A DNA stretch of 64,000 nt from Citrobacter freundii (GTDB lineage: Bacteria; Bacteroidota; Bacteroidia; Chitinophagales; Chitinophagaceae), in NCBI GenBank assembly GCA_003243445.1, contig QFQQ01000030.1:1-64000 (forward strand), given 5' to 3'. The notes beneath the pieces are model-generated. The model was not told the DNA's origin, ran no database searches, and was given only the letters and a program-made list of their open reading frames with translations. Each line of letters starts with the position of its first letter. The stretch's first letter is position 1. Positions 44,746 to 54,139 of the stretch are shown piece by piece. The position numbers were made by a program, and so were the translations under genes.

Positions 44746-47079
44746 TTACAAACCTTGTTTCATTACTCTTCTATAGATCACCATTCCACCCGCCTCAACT
44801 CTCAGGATATATATTCCTGATGGCAACACATCTGTATCTGTCATTGAAAGCTGATTCACACCATCACGCACATCAAAGGTTTTACGTTTGACAACCTTGC
44901 CGAGATTATCTATCAGTTCAGCCCTCGCAGTACCACCACGTTCAATTGATATATCGAACAGCAACTCATGCTGGAATGGATTTACCACGGATACAAAAGA
45001 GAACGGCGATGCTTTAGTCTCCAATTGCAGGGTTCTTGAATAGGTACCACGATGATCCGGTGTTTGCAGATAGATCCTGTAATGTGCTTTGCCACCCAGA
45101 TCCGAAGGATCTGTATAAGAATAAGAGTTCTGACTGCCTGCTCTTCCATTACCATTCACCGTCGCGATCGTATTAAAGTTCACGCCATCATAACTTCGCT
45201 GTATACCGTAAACCACATCTGGTTCCTCATCGGCAACAGCCCACCTTAGTATACTCTTTCCATTATGCACAGCCCCATTAAATGAAACAAATTTTGTTGC
45301 AAGTACTCCTCCGCAATTGATCACATTCAGGGTCACTCCATTCATTTCATCCGTTGTACGGCAGGCTTCATTGGTCAGATTGACCAGGCTCGTTGCAAGT
45401 ATCAAGCGGAATTTACGCCCGTTGTCCGCAGCCGTGATCAGTGGCGTCGAATAAGAACTCCAGTACTCGTACATATTCAACGAAGTGTTGAAGTGTGGAA
45501 CACTATCGATCGGCCCACCAAGATTTGTCCATGTACTGCCGCCATCCATACTTGTCTGCCATTGATGAAAGCGATAGTTGTTAAAATACGAGCGGATCGT
45601 ATCTGTCACTTTAAAAGGACTTCCCTGGCAAACCGTTGGTGTTATCGTTGGTGAATATTTCATGTTCGGCAAACAGGTTGCCACACCAATATCATCAATC
45701 GCCCAATCGTTACCACCACCACCCGGCGCATTATTCCTGATGGTTAATGTCATGCTTGTTTGACCAGCTCTTGTCTTAAATACAAAGCCTTTCTTCACCC
45801 ATGTTCCTGTATACGGAATGTTCCCGCTTGTATAATAGTCTTCTCCGTCGATCTGGAAGTTAAGGTTTGGACGTACTCCTGAAGAATCATTATCTGGCCC
45901 GGGTTTATAGCCCGATTGCGATGCACCTTTACCGGTTGAATCACAGCCGCAGCGACGGCAAATATTCCTGAACCATGCAGAGAACTCATAATAGGTCTCT
46001 TCACAAAGTCCGCCGATAGTTTGTGTAAACGCACGGTTTGTTTCATAACTCGCATTGACCACTACCGTATAGCCACCTGTTCCCGGTAAGTTACCGAGTG
46101 TTGGATCAGCCGCGCCCGTATGATCGCCAATGATATCCCATACAGTGAATACACGCGAACTACTGCCCGAACCTGAAGAGTATGGCACATTTGGGTTCAC
46201 GGTTCCATCACTGCTTGTTGTATTCGCCAGACCGTAATAGTTATCATTAGGTGCGTTTGCACCAAAATTCAAAAACGTATAAGGCAACGGAACAAACGAA
46301 GTTCCCCCTGCCCTGTTCTGCGCAGCTCCGGATCCAAAGGTTCCTCCGGATTCCCCGACGATCGCATTTGAACCAATTGCATTTGCACATAATCCATAGT
46401 CGGGAGCAATACGGATATAGTAAGGAGAAAAATTTGACAATACCGTTGTTGCTACTGATCCAAGCTGGTAACGGAAATTACCTGCAGGCAGCGTTATCTT
46501 TTCATCGATCGCCACATCCGGAGCATTTTTGATCCTTACACGAAATGCGTACACGCGGATGCAGGTGTTTCCGAAAAACGAAGGCCTGAATCCCGGACCC
46601 CATAAACGACCCGCATTTGTTGCGCTGTTCCCCTGTGATGTAACATTTGCCAAGCCCGCACCATTACCAATATTAAAACGCAGCCTGCCAGTTGCTTTAT
46701 CAATATGTGCGGAATCTGCATCTGCATTGTCTGTGTAAGCCGTCTGCAAACGTCCTTCATTAGAGATCATCTGCAGAGAGTTGTCAATATATTCAAACTT
46801 GGCAAGATCGATCGTATCATTATAGCGAACATTATTTAACCTGCTGTTGGTCGCGCTACTGCCGCCATTCACAGCAATCGTAGCTCTTACTTCTATTATA
46901 TCGCCAGGCAAAAAAGTTCCTCCGTTTGGACGTGTAATATTTACAAAGCTCTTACCTGTAGTAACAGTCTGAGCAAAGGCAGCGGCGCCTGGCGCCATGC
47001 ATAGAGCAAGAAAACAGTGCAGCAGCTTCAACCGTCTACACCAAGCCGGAAAAGAGATACTGTGTAAAGCTGTTTTCAT
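44746..47079 (-). CDS. Secreted protein with type IX sorting domain
   Basis: A 777-aa cargo protein with a long N-terminal signal (ends AAAFAQ near residue 37). The first part reads ITRPNGGTFLPGDIIEVRATI, a DUF11-like beta domain. The middle has FSAWFRNICRRCGCDSTGKG, a Cys-rich loop, then DYYTSGNIPYTGTWVKKGF and MTLTIRNNAPGGGGNDWAIDDI, which resembles a carbohydrate-binding or MAM-like jelly roll. A later module has WQTSMDGGSTWTN. It ends in a type A sorting domain (VNPFQHELLFD, PSGIYILRVEAGG, RRVMKQGL). Probably surface-attached through PorU. Function is unknown; no catalytic site recognised. Confidence 0.87.
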   Translation of the reverse strand: MKTALHSISFPAWCRRLKLLHCFLALCMAPGAAAFAQTVTTGKSFVNITRPNGGTFLPGDIIEVRATIAVNGGSSATNSRLNNVRYNDTIDLAKFEYIDNSLQMISNEGRLQTAYTDNADADSAHIDKATGRLRFNIGNGAGLANVTSQGNSATNAGRLWGPGFRPSFFGNTCIRVYAFRVRIKNAPDVAIDEKITLPAGNFRYQLGSVATTVLSNFSPYYIRIAPDYGLCANAIGSNAIVGESGGTFGSGAAQNRAGGTSFVPLPYTFLNFGANAPNDNYYGLANTTSSDGTVNPNVPYSSGSGSSSRVFTVWDIIGDHTGAADPTLGNLPGTGGYTVVVNASYETNRAFTQTIGGLCEETYYEFSAWFRNICRRCGCDSTGKGASQSGYKPGPDNDSSGVRPNLNFQIDGEDYYTSGNIPYTGTWVKKGFVFKTRAGQTSMTLTIRNNAPGGGGNDWAIDDIGVATCLPNMKYSPTITPTVCQGSPFKVTDTIRSYFNNYRFHQWQTSMDGGSTWTNLGGPIDSVPHFNTSLNMYEYWSSYSTPLITAADNGRKFRLILATSLVNLTNEACRTTDEMNGVTLNVINCGGVLATKFVSFNGAVHNGKSILRWAVADEEPDVVYGIQRSYDGVNFNTIATVNGNGRAGSQNSYSYTDPSDLGGKAHYRIYLQTPDHRGTYSRTLQLETKASPFSFVSVVNPFQHELLFDISIERGGTARAELIDNLGKVVKRKTFDVRDGVNQLSMTDTDVLPSGIYILRVEAGGMVIYRRVMKQGL

Positions 47080-47289
47080 AAGCCGAATTATGGTGTTTCA
47101 AAAGATGGATTAAACACCGGCAAAATACATGGATTGCAAATGGAAAGCAATAGTACTTTGTTCATTTTCAAGCGCGTGTATTCACTACACTTTTCACTAG
47201 CCAGTGATAGTAATTTTATTGTCTTAAATGACTACTTTTTTTTGATTATAATTTGTAGCAGCAACATTGTTAACCCCTTACAATTTTTC

Positions 47290-47316
47290 AATAAAAAAAG
47301 CCCCGTAAAGGGGCTT
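47290..47316 (-). terminator. Terminator of the 76-aa gene
   Basis: Stem AAGCCCC/GGGGCTT followed on the minus strand by TTTTTTTAT, 66 nt past the stop. It lies in the gap 47080-47381, which shows nothing else certain. Confidence 0.85.
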
Positions 47317-47381
47317 CAATATTGTAGTAAAATCACGATAACAAAACCGGTGATCAACGTATATCGGATACGTGGAAAAAC

Positions 47382-47612
47382 TTAAGAAGGAATTGTCGTT
47401 CTGGAAATCGGGTCATTCACTGGTGCCTGATAAGGGTCACTCATCGGTGAAATTCTGATCCGGCTTACCGATTTTGCACGATCCGCCAGTAATTCATTAA
47501 GGTAAGCAGAGTTCTCGCTTCTTTGCAGCGACCCATTTGCTTCCTCCATCGCCTGCTCCATTACCTTCAATGGATAAGCGGATATATAAGAAGAACGTTT
47601 CATTTCTTTCAT
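47382..47612 (-). CDS. Small hypothetical protein
   Basis: A 76-aa hydrophilic ORF (MKEMKRSSYISAYPLKV start, ISRTTIPS end), with a possible alternative start at MKRSS (47603). It has no signal peptide, no cysteines and no recognised family. The main support that it is real is a matching intrinsic terminator downstream in the same direction (47290-47316) and its isolation between two noncoding stretches. Composition suggests a helical middle (VMEQAMEEANGSLQR, YLNELLADRAKSV). Function unknown. Confidence 0.5.
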   Translation of the reverse strand: MKEMKRSSYISAYPLKVMEQAMEEANGSLQRSENSAYLNELLADRAKSVSRIRISPMSDPYQAPVNDPISRTTIPS

Positions 47613-47942
47613 AGATTCGGATTTAAGATTGATTAAACCGCCACTAAAATGAAAGTTTTATTTCTTATTTGCAAGAAACGAAGAGCGGAAATATTGGTAA
47701 ATACGTGTTAATCACTTTTTTTAATGGGATTTATACGAAAAATCAACGCCAGGGATGTTTAATAATTATATGTCCGGTATCAAACCGGCATTCCCTGCCT
47801 GGTTATAATATAATATAATCTCGTTTAGTCAAGTCAATGCCGTAAAAATTAAACCGGGAAGACGATAAGAACGGGGAGTAAGTCCGGGGAAAGCAACTTT
47901 GTTTTTAGCTGATTCATAAAAAAAGTCAAGCTATGACGGAGT

Positions 47943-48166
47943 TTAACTAACCCAACTTGCCAGTTATAGCTTTATGACCGTTCGATGGTCGATGGCCGAT
48001 GACCGATGATCGATATGCGCTTTCTTTCTGCGGAAAATCTTTCATTTTATTAATTACTTTTTGCCCTTGATAGGATTGTTTCGCGCATCGGGCTTTAAAT
48101 CGGGCATCAGCCATTGGTCATCGGCCATCAAATGACTGTAGGGATATAACTGGCAAGTTCAGTTAA
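47943..48166. repeat. Nested 220-bp inverted repeat (family A core)
   Basis: Outer arms 47943-47967 and 48146-48166 pair (ACTTGCCAGTTAT block); inner arms about 47983-48009 and 48105-48130 are GATGGCC/GATGACC heptamers. It lies in a gene-free stretch rather than directly between two close genes. Confidence 0.88.
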
Positions 48167-48374
48167 TTAAGGAACACCGTCAAACGATGCGACACATCAT
48201 CTTCATTTCCTGCTTCATCTCGATACACATTCTTATCCACGCATATTTCTTGCCTGCGTATATTGCAGAGCGAGACCGGATATCGGGTATAATTTTTGCG
48301 CGATATTATGTTACAGTAATACTTGTATGCCCGGATGGAGAATTGGATCAAACCGGGGCTTACTCCCTGATAGC

Positions 48375-48496
48375 TACCTGAAGTTTGCCTGATGTCGACC
48401 TGATGTTTATCTGACATTTACCTGATATTCACGAGACCTTGACGAGACTTTGACGGGACCTTTGACGAGACGTTTATGAGACGTCTATGCAGGTTC
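48375..48496. repeat. Degenerate 11-bp tandem array, 11 units
   Basis: Eleven consecutive units step by exactly 11 bp except for one extra base at 48463. The first five resemble TACCTGATGTT, the next five GACGAGACGTT, and the last is weaker. The shared pattern is a purine/pyrimidine-conserved GA in the middle and TT at the end. No inverted partner was found. Confidence 0.85.
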
Positions 48497-48583
48497 CCTA
48501 TACGGCATATATACAGTCGCTATGCTTCCGATACCAGTTATCACCAATGATAGGGGATTATAAAAACAGTTCACCCTTAAAAA

Positions 48584-48627
48584 GATGCCCGATGCCGACA
48601 CCGGATCCGGCATCGAACATCGGGCAT
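48584..48627 (-). terminator. Palindrome of family A words, fumC terminator
   Basis: Arms GATGCCCGATGCCG (48584-48597) and its near complement (48608-48627) form a short-loop hairpin. On the minus strand it is followed by CTTTTT, 20 nt past the fumC stop. It shows that family A heptamers can also serve as an ordinary terminator stem. Confidence 0.8.
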
Positions 48628-48646
48628 TGAATGCGTATATAAAATA

Positions 48647-50047
48647 TTACTTGATCTCCCCAACCATGTTTGCAGGGATCACCCATTGATCGAATTCCTC
48701 CGGTGTAACATATCCAAGTTTCACCGCCATTTCTTTCAATGTCGTTCCTTCTTTATGTGCTTTCTGTGCAATCTCCGCTGCTTTATAATAACCAATTTTA
48801 GTATTGAGGGATGTAACCAGCATCAGCGAATTCTCTACGTGCTTGTTGATATTCGCTTCGATTGGCTCGATACCCACCGCACATTTATCATTGAATGATA
48901 CGCAACCATCTGCAATCAGTCTTGCACTATGCAGGAAGTTATAGATGATCACAGGCTTGAACACATTCAATTCAAAATGACCTGTTGCGCCGCCAATATT
49001 GATCGCAACATCATTACCCAATACCTGTGCAACGATCATTGTCAGCGCTTCACACTGCGTCGGATTCACTTTACCCGGCATGATAGAAGATCCCGGCTCA
49101 TTATCCGGAATGAACAATTCGCCGATCCCGCTTCTTGGGCCGGAGGAAAGCATGCGGATATCATTTGCAATTTTCATGAGGCTCACCGCAACAGTTTTCA
49201 ATGCACCATGTGCTTCCACGATCGCATCATGCGCAGCCAGTGCTTCGAACTTGTTTTCTGCAGTTACAAACGGAAGACCCGTGAGTTGGGCGATATGCTT
49301 CGCGACATTCTCTGAATAGCCCTTTGGAGTGTTGATACCGGTCCCTACAGCTGTACCGCCAAGCGCGAGTTCGCTCAGGTGCGGCAGGGTATTTTTGATC
49401 GCTTTCAATCCGTGATCCAGCTGCGATACATAGCCGCTGAATTCCTGGCCAACCGTCAATGGTGTCGCATCCATGAAATGCGTACGCCCGATCTTCACCA
49501 CGTTCATGAATTTCTTGCTTTTCTCAGCAAGCGTGTTGCGGAGTTTTTCAATCCCTGGGATTGTTTTTTCCAGCAATATCTTATACGCAGCGATATGCAT
49601 CGCCGTAGGGAAAGTATCGTTCGATGACTGTGATTTGTTTACATCATCATTCGGATGAAGAAACTTTTCTTTATCCTCCAATGAACCGCCTTTGATCACG
49701 TGGCCGCGGTAAGCAACCACCTCGTTCACATTCATATTGCTTTGCGTGCCGGAGCCTGTTTGCCAAACCACCAGAGGGAAATAATCGTCCAGTTTTCCTT
49801 CCAGTATTTCATCGCAAACCTGCCCGATCAGATCAGATTTTTCTTTGGGTAAAACACCGGCTTCAAAATTGGTGATAGCTGCTGCTTTTTTCAGATACGC
49901 AAATGCACGGATGATCTCCTTAGGCATTTTGTTGATGTCTTGCGCGATCTGGAAATTGTCAATGCTGCGTTGTGTTTGCGCACCATAATATGCATCCGAG
50001 GGCACTTTTACTTCGCCCATGGTGTCTTTTTCAATTCTGTATCCCAT
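48647..50047 (-). CDS. fumC: Class II fumarate hydratase
   Basis: Iron-independent homotetrameric fumarase of the TCA cycle. Signatures seen: VWQTGSGTQSNMNVNEV near residues 96-112, QSSNDTFPTAMHIAAY near 138-153, GRTHFMDATPLTVGQE near 187-202, and the fumarate-lyase signature GSSIMPGKVNPTQ near 319-331. The length of 466 aa is standard. It has its own perfect TAACTTTG box (50089-50096) and a T-tailed palindrome at 48584-48627 as terminator. The spacer to the divergent fucosidase gene is a 9-bp-word inverted repeat. Confidence 0.96.
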   Translation of the reverse strand: MGYRIEKDTMGEVKVPSDAYYGAQTQRSIDNFQIAQDINKMPKEIIRAFAYLKKAAAITNFEAGVLPKEKSDLIGQVCDEILEGKLDDYFPLVVWQTGSGTQSNMNVNEVVAYRGHVIKGGSLEDKEKFLHPNDDVNKSQSSNDTFPTAMHIAAYKILLEKTIPGIEKLRNTLAEKSKKFMNVVKIGRTHFMDATPLTVGQEFSGYVSQLDHGLKAIKNTLPHLSELALGGTAVGTGINTPKGYSENVAKHIAQLTGLPFVTAENKFEALAAHDAIVEAHGALKTVAVSLMKIANDIRMLSSGPRSGIGELFIPDNEPGSSIMPGKVNPTQCEALTMIVAQVLGNDVAINIGGATGHFELNVFKPVIIYNFLHSARLIADGCVSFNDKCAVGIEPIEANINKHVENSLMLVTSLNTKIGYYKAAEIAQKAHKEGTTLKEMAVKLGYVTPEEFDQWVIPANMVGEIK

Positions 50048-50088
50048 AATCTGTTTTTAGCGAGAGGATGAAAAAATGATTTGGCTCG

Positions 50089-50096
50089 CAAAGTTA
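50089..50096 (-). promoter_or_regulatory. fumC -7 box TAACTTTG
   Basis: Perfect match 41 nt upstream of the ATG. Confidence 0.65.
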
Positions 50097-50175
50097 AGGA
50101 TATCGGCCCAAAAGCAGTTTGACGTGTCCGGCTACTCTTTATCGAAGTATTGATATATTTGAGTGCGTGGATGAG

Positions 50176-50283
50176 GGAAAGTTCCAGAAGTTCCATAGAT
50201 TTAATAGGTTCCAAAAGTTTCAGCAGTGTCAGGTTGAGGCAAACCTCTGAAACCTATGGAACTTCCGGAACCTCTGGAACCTT
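50176..50283. repeat. Inverted repeat of 9-bp words, fumC/fucosidase spacer (family B)
   Basis: Left arm about 50176-50224, right arm 50240-50283, made of GGTTCCAAA, AGTTCCAGA and GGAACCTCT words. It lies between divergent genes. Confidence 0.9.
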
Positions 50284-50318
50284 CCCTTATCCACCACTAA
50301 CTTAAAGCAACTAACACA

Positions 50319-51641
50319 ATGAAAAGTTTCCTTCTCCTGACCCTTTCAACCCTGCTGATACTCGGTGCAAACAGCCAGGATTACACGCCATCAGCTGATA
50401 ACCTCGCAGCGCGGGAAAAATTCCGCGAGAACCGTTACGGTATGTTTATTCACTGGGGCCTCTCAAGCACACTCGGCGATGGAGAATGGGTGATGAATAA
50501 CCGCAACATCAAAGTGGAAGACTATAAAAGATTGCTGCGCGCTTTCAATCCCGTGGATTTTGATGCCGCCAAATGGGTAGCGACAGCAAAAAATGCGGGC
50601 ATGAAATACATCGTTTTTATCACAAGGCATCACGATGGTTTTTCCAATTGGGATACCAAACAGTCAGACTGGAAGATCACCAATACTCCATACGGAAAAG
50701 ATGTATTGAAACTGCTGGCGGCAGAATGCAAAAGACAGGGGATTCAATTGGGACTTTATTATTCAACACTCGATTGGTCAAGATCCGATTATCCGTATGA
50801 AACGGGCCGTACGGGTAAAGGAACCGGGCGCACTGCAAAAAGCGATTATGCTTCTTACCTGCAGTTCATGAAAAATCAATTGACCGAATTGCTGACCAAT
50901 TACGGCCCGATCATGTCCATCTGGTTTGATGGACACTGGGATCAGACAAACCCCGAAGGCGATGCAGACCGCTCTTCGAGGATCAACTGGAAATATGAAG
51001 AGATCTATGGATTGATCCATCGTCTACAACCGCAATGTCTGATCGGCAATAACCACCATCTTTCACCGATCCCGGGAGAAGATTTCCAGATGTTTGAAAG
51101 AGATCTTCCCGGAGAAAATAAATCAGGTCTGAGTTTTCAAAAAGCATCGGACCTTCCGCTTGAAACCTGCGAGACACTCAATGGTTCATGGGGATATAAT
51201 ATCACCGATAGAAAGTACAAAACAGTCAACCAGGTAATTCAGTTACTTGCCGGTGCAGCGGGGCGTGATGCTAACCTGTTACTGAACATCGGACCAATGC
51301 CAAGCGGGGAAATCCAACCCGAATTCCGTGATACGCTCGCAGCCGCGGGTTTCTGGCTGAAGCAATTTGGCCCAAGTATCTATGGCACAAGAAAAGGTCC
51401 GCTGAACGCGCAGGAATGGGGCGTAACCACACAAAAAGAAAAAAGGATCTATATCCATCTTTTTAAATCACCAGCTGAAAAGCAGATCGTTCTGCCAGGC
51501 TCTTTCAAAATAAACAGTGCCAAACTGATGGGCGGAGGTTCCTCAGTCAAATACAAACAAACAAAAGAAAACCTGGAGATCAGCCTGGAAGGAGTACAAC
51601 TGAACGGACCGGATACGGTGATTGAGATAATCCTTAAGTAG
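50319..51641 (+). CDS. GH29 alpha-L-fucosidase, copy 1
   Basis: Secreted glycoside hydrolase family 29 enzyme of 440 aa that releases alpha-linked fucose with retention. Signal peptide to about residue 20 (LILGANSQ). Family motifs: RYGMFIHWGLSS near 39-50, FITRHHDGFSNWDT near 100-113 and the nucleophile in SIWFDGHWDQ (Asp near 204). DANLLLNIGPMPSGE near 330-344 marks the end of the catalytic barrel; a beta-sandwich closes the protein. The neighbouring gene encodes a second GH29 protein, so the pair may differ in linkage specificity. No sorting domain, so probably periplasmic. Confidence 0.93.
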   Translation: MKSFLLLTLSTLLILGANSQDYTPSADNLAAREKFRENRYGMFIHWGLSSTLGDGEWVMNNRNIKVEDYKRLLRAFNPVDFDAAKWVATAKNAGMKYIVFITRHHDGFSNWDTKQSDWKITNTPYGKDVLKLLAAECKRQGIQLGLYYSTLDWSRSDYPYETGRTGKGTGRTAKSDYASYLQFMKNQLTELLTNYGPIMSIWFDGHWDQTNPEGDADRSSRINWKYEEIYGLIHRLQPQCLIGNNHHLSPIPGEDFQMFERDLPGENKSGLSFQKASDLPLETCETLNGSWGYNITDRKYKTVNQVIQLLAGAAGRDANLLLNIGPMPSGEIQPEFRDTLAAAGFWLKQFGPSIYGTRKGPLNAQEWGVTTQKEKRIYIHLFKSPAEKQIVLPGSFKINSAKLMGGGSSVKYKQTKENLEISLEGVQLNGPDTVIEIILK

Positions 51642-51650
51642 TTGCAAACA

Positions 51651-51744
51651 GCGAAGTAAAAAGTAAAAAGTAAAAATGTCTTTATGCTTGAGGTGTATTT
51701 CCGACTGAGGTTTTTTAATTTTTACTTTTGACTTTTTACTTCGC
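51651..51744. repeat. 27-bp inverted repeat of AGTAAAA heptamers (family D)
   Basis: Arms 51651-51677 and 51718-51744 match at 26 of 27 positions. The left arm starts about 10 nt after the first fucosidase stop; the second fucosidase gene follows about 50 nt after the right arm. Confidence 0.93.
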
Positions 51745-51792
51745 CGGACAGATGGCCTCTTCTTTGTTATATACAGAATGAAACCGCGCAAT

Positions 51793-53217
51793 ATGAAAAA
51801 ATATCTACCCGTCATTCTCTTCTGCATTCTTAACGTTAATGCAAATGCGCAAAAATCTGCATCTACGCAGGCGCTTCCGACAAAGCAGCAATTGGCCTGG
51901 CATGATATGGAGTATTACTGGTTTATTCATTTTGGTCCCAATACATTTACGGATAAGGAATGGGGACATGGTGACGAACAGGCGGATATCTTCAACCCTT
52001 CTGCGCTTGATTGTAAACAATGGGCACGCATCGCGAAAGCTTCGGGAGCGAAAGGAATTATCATTACCGCAAAACATCATGATGGTTTTTGCCTCTGGCC
52101 GAGCCAGTATTCAAAACACACGGTAAAAGAAAGTGCATGGCGAAATGGCAAGGGTGATGTATTGAAAGAACTTTCACAGGCCTGCAAAGAATATGGTTTA
52201 AAGTTCGGCGTCTATCTTTCTCCATGGGACCGTAATCATCCGCAATATGGAACCCCGGCATACAATGATGTCTACATCAATACCATGAAAGAACTGATCG
52301 CCCGCTATGGTCCTTTCTTTGAGTTCTGGTGGGATGGAGCAAACGGTGAAGGGCCGAATGGAAAGAAGCAGGTATATGATTTCAAAAGATTTGAACAGAC
52401 GATGCGCCGGCTTGCACCCAATACCGTTGTGTTCAGTGATATCGGCCCCGATATAAGATGGGTAGGTAATGAAAACGGGATCGCCGGTGAAACAAACTGG
52501 AATTACCTCGATACCGCAGGTTTCAAACGCGGCCTCGGCGCACCGCCAACAGATACTCTGAACCAGGGAAATATCAATGGCCGCTACTGGATCCCCGCGG
52601 AATGTGATGTAAGCATCCGGCCCGGCTGGTTCTATCACGCAGAAGAGGATGATAAGGTCAAAACACCACAACAATTATTCAACCTTTACCTGAAATCCGT
52701 TGGGCGGGGTTCAACATTATTGCTGAATGTTCCTCCTGACAGGCGCGGGCTGATCAATGAAAAGGACTCCATCGCATTGATGGGTTTCAAAAAACTGCGT
52801 GATGAATCTTTCGCCAATAATTTTGCATTTGGCAGCAACGCGGAGCTGCATACCAAAGGCAATATATTCAAACGCACAAAATTCACAGATGGCGATGAAA
52901 AGAGTTCAGAGAAATTAACCGATTATAAGAATACCGGTCTTTGGGTAAAATTTGATTCCACGAAAAAGATCAACTGTGTCGTTTTACAGGAAGATATTAC
53001 GCAGGGACAGTTTGTAAAATCTGCCCAGGTAATATTACTGAACGGAGTACAGGAGATCCGCAAGATCGATCTGACAACTATCGGGAGAAAACGGATACTG
53101 GTATTTCCCGCACAGGATGTCAGCAGTATCCGCCTCGTAGTGCGTGACGCAAAAGGCGCGCCTTCCATCAGTGAAGTCAGTGCGTATAATATTCCGGAAA
53201 TGCTTACTGCCCTTTAA
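51793..53217 (+). CDS. GH29 alpha-L-fucosidase, copy 2
   Basis: Secreted 474-aa GH29 enzyme. I start at MKKYLPVILF (51793), five codons into the frame, as the better signal peptide (ends NANAQ). Motifs: YYWFIHFGPNTFTD, IITAKHHDGFCLWPS, GVYLSPWDRNHP, and the nucleophile in FFEFWWDGANGEG (Asp near residue 181). STLLLNVPPDRRG ends the barrel, followed by a C-terminal beta domain of about 130 residues that may bind carbohydrate. It is clearly diverged from copy 1, so not a recent duplicate. Its 3' end overlaps the 3' end of the convergent enoyl-CoA hydratase gene by 14 bp. A 7-bp-word inverted repeat separates it from copy 1. Confidence 0.92.
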   Translation: MKKYLPVILFCILNVNANAQKSASTQALPTKQQLAWHDMEYYWFIHFGPNTFTDKEWGHGDEQADIFNPSALDCKQWARIAKASGAKGIIITAKHHDGFCLWPSQYSKHTVKESAWRNGKGDVLKELSQACKEYGLKFGVYLSPWDRNHPQYGTPAYNDVYINTMKELIARYGPFFEFWWDGANGEGPNGKKQVYDFKRFEQTMRRLAPNTVVFSDIGPDIRWVGNENGIAGETNWNYLDTAGFKRGLGAPPTDTLNQGNINGRYWIPAECDVSIRPGWFYHAEEDDKVKTPQQLFNLYLKSVGRGSTLLLNVPPDRRGLINEKDSIALMGFKKLRDESFANNFAFGSNAELHTKGNIFKRTKFTDGDEKSSEKLTDYKNTGLWVKFDSTKKINCVVLQEDITQGQFVKSAQVILLNGVQEIRKIDLTTIGRKRILVFPAQDVSSIRLVVRDAKGAPSISEVSAYNIPEMLTAL

Positions 53218-53983
53218 ATGCCGCTTTCCTTTTTTCAAGAAATGCAGCAGCGCCTTCTTTGGCGTCCGCAGTTGCAATGAGATTTCCGAATGTTTCTATT
53301 TCAATTGCATAACCATCCGCTTTTTCACTGAAAACGGCATTGGCCGCTTTGATACAACCCGCAATGGCCAGTGGCGCTTTTGAGTTGATCACAGAGAGAA
53401 TGGCGCGTGCTTTATCCAGCAGTTCTTCGGGCTTCACTACATGGTTAACAAGTCCGTACTGATGTGCCGTTGCCGCATCGATCATATTTCCCGTCATCAA
53501 TAATTCCATTGCCCTTCCCTTACCAATCAATTGCACAAGACGCTGCGTTCCTCCATAACCCGGGATAAGACCAAGGTTCACCTCAGGCTGACCAAACTTT
53601 GCCGTTTCACTGGCCACTCTGAAATGACAGGCCATCGCCAGCTCACATCCGCCACCTAATGCAAATCCATTCACTGCTGCAATGATCGGCTTCGGGCTGT
53701 TTTCGATTTTTGAAAACACATGATCCTGTCCTTTCTTTGCCAGCGCTTTCCCACCTGCCGCATCCAGCGAACTGAATTCACTGATATCTGCACCTGCAAC
53801 AAAGGCTTTGGGGCCACTGCCGGTGATGATCGCGGATTGAATATTACTGTCACTGATCACTTCATCGATTGCCTTTCCAAGTTCTTCGATCACTGTTTTA
53901 TTCAGGGCATTTAATTTGTCGGGTCGATTGATGGTGATGGTAGCGATCTTATCGTTGGTTTCTATCAAGAGGCTGGAGTACAT
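53204..53983 (-). CDS. Enoyl-CoA hydratase/isomerase family protein
   Basis: A 259-aa crotonase-fold enzyme that hydrates 2-enoyl-CoA, used in fatty-acid or butyrate-type metabolism. Seen: TINRPDKLNALNKT, AFVAGADISEF (oxyanion-hole region), GFALGGGCELAMACHFRVA and FGQPEVNLGLIPGYGGTQRL with the two catalytic Glu positions conserved. I choose the ATG at 53983 (MYSSLLIETN) because a perfect TACTTTTG box (53996-54003) overlaps the longer frame start at 53998. The stop codon lies inside the end of the convergent fucosidase gene. Confidence 0.93.
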   Translation of the reverse strand: MYSSLLIETNDKIATITINRPDKLNALNKTVIEELGKAIDEVISDSNIQSAIITGSGPKAFVAGADISEFSSLDAAGGKALAKKGQDHVFSKIENSPKPIIAAVNGFALGGGCELAMACHFRVASETAKFGQPEVNLGLIPGYGGTQRLVQLIGKGRAMELLMTGNMIDAATAHQYGLVNHVVKPEELLDKARAILSVINSKAPLAIAGCIKAANAVFSEKADGYAIEIETFGNLIATADAKEGAAAFLEKRKAAFKGQ

Positions 53984-53995
53984 GGCATTTTTTTT

Positions 53996-54003
53996 CAAAA
54001 GTA
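53996..54003 (-). promoter_or_regulatory. Enoyl-CoA hydratase -7 box TACTTTTG
   Basis: Perfect match 12 nt upstream of the ATG at 53983; it overlaps the longer open frame. Confidence 0.65.
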
Positions 54004-54139
54004 CGGAATTCAGTTGTGCACTGTTCCATGTCGCTAATTGGGACGACGCTTCGATATGTCAATAGATTGCGCCGTCCTCACCCGTAATTACAATTCAATG
54101 TCGTTTAATTAAGGGAAAGCTATTTGCTTGTATGGCGTA

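Larger units (their letters stand above)
47613..48646. other. 1-kb repeat-rich noncoding region
   Basis: Upstream of the 76-aa gene and downstream of fumC. It holds the nested inverted repeat 47943-48166, the 11-bp tandem array 48375-48496 and the fumC terminator palindrome. Two overlapping opposite frames near 48163-48417 lack family features and are not called. Confidence 0.6.

Noticed and set aside
48163..48417. Overlapping opposite frames of 64 and 84 codons in the noncoding kilobase
   Set aside because: Neither has a promoter box, a terminator or a family signature; the hydrophobic stretch of the plus-strand frame alone is not enough.
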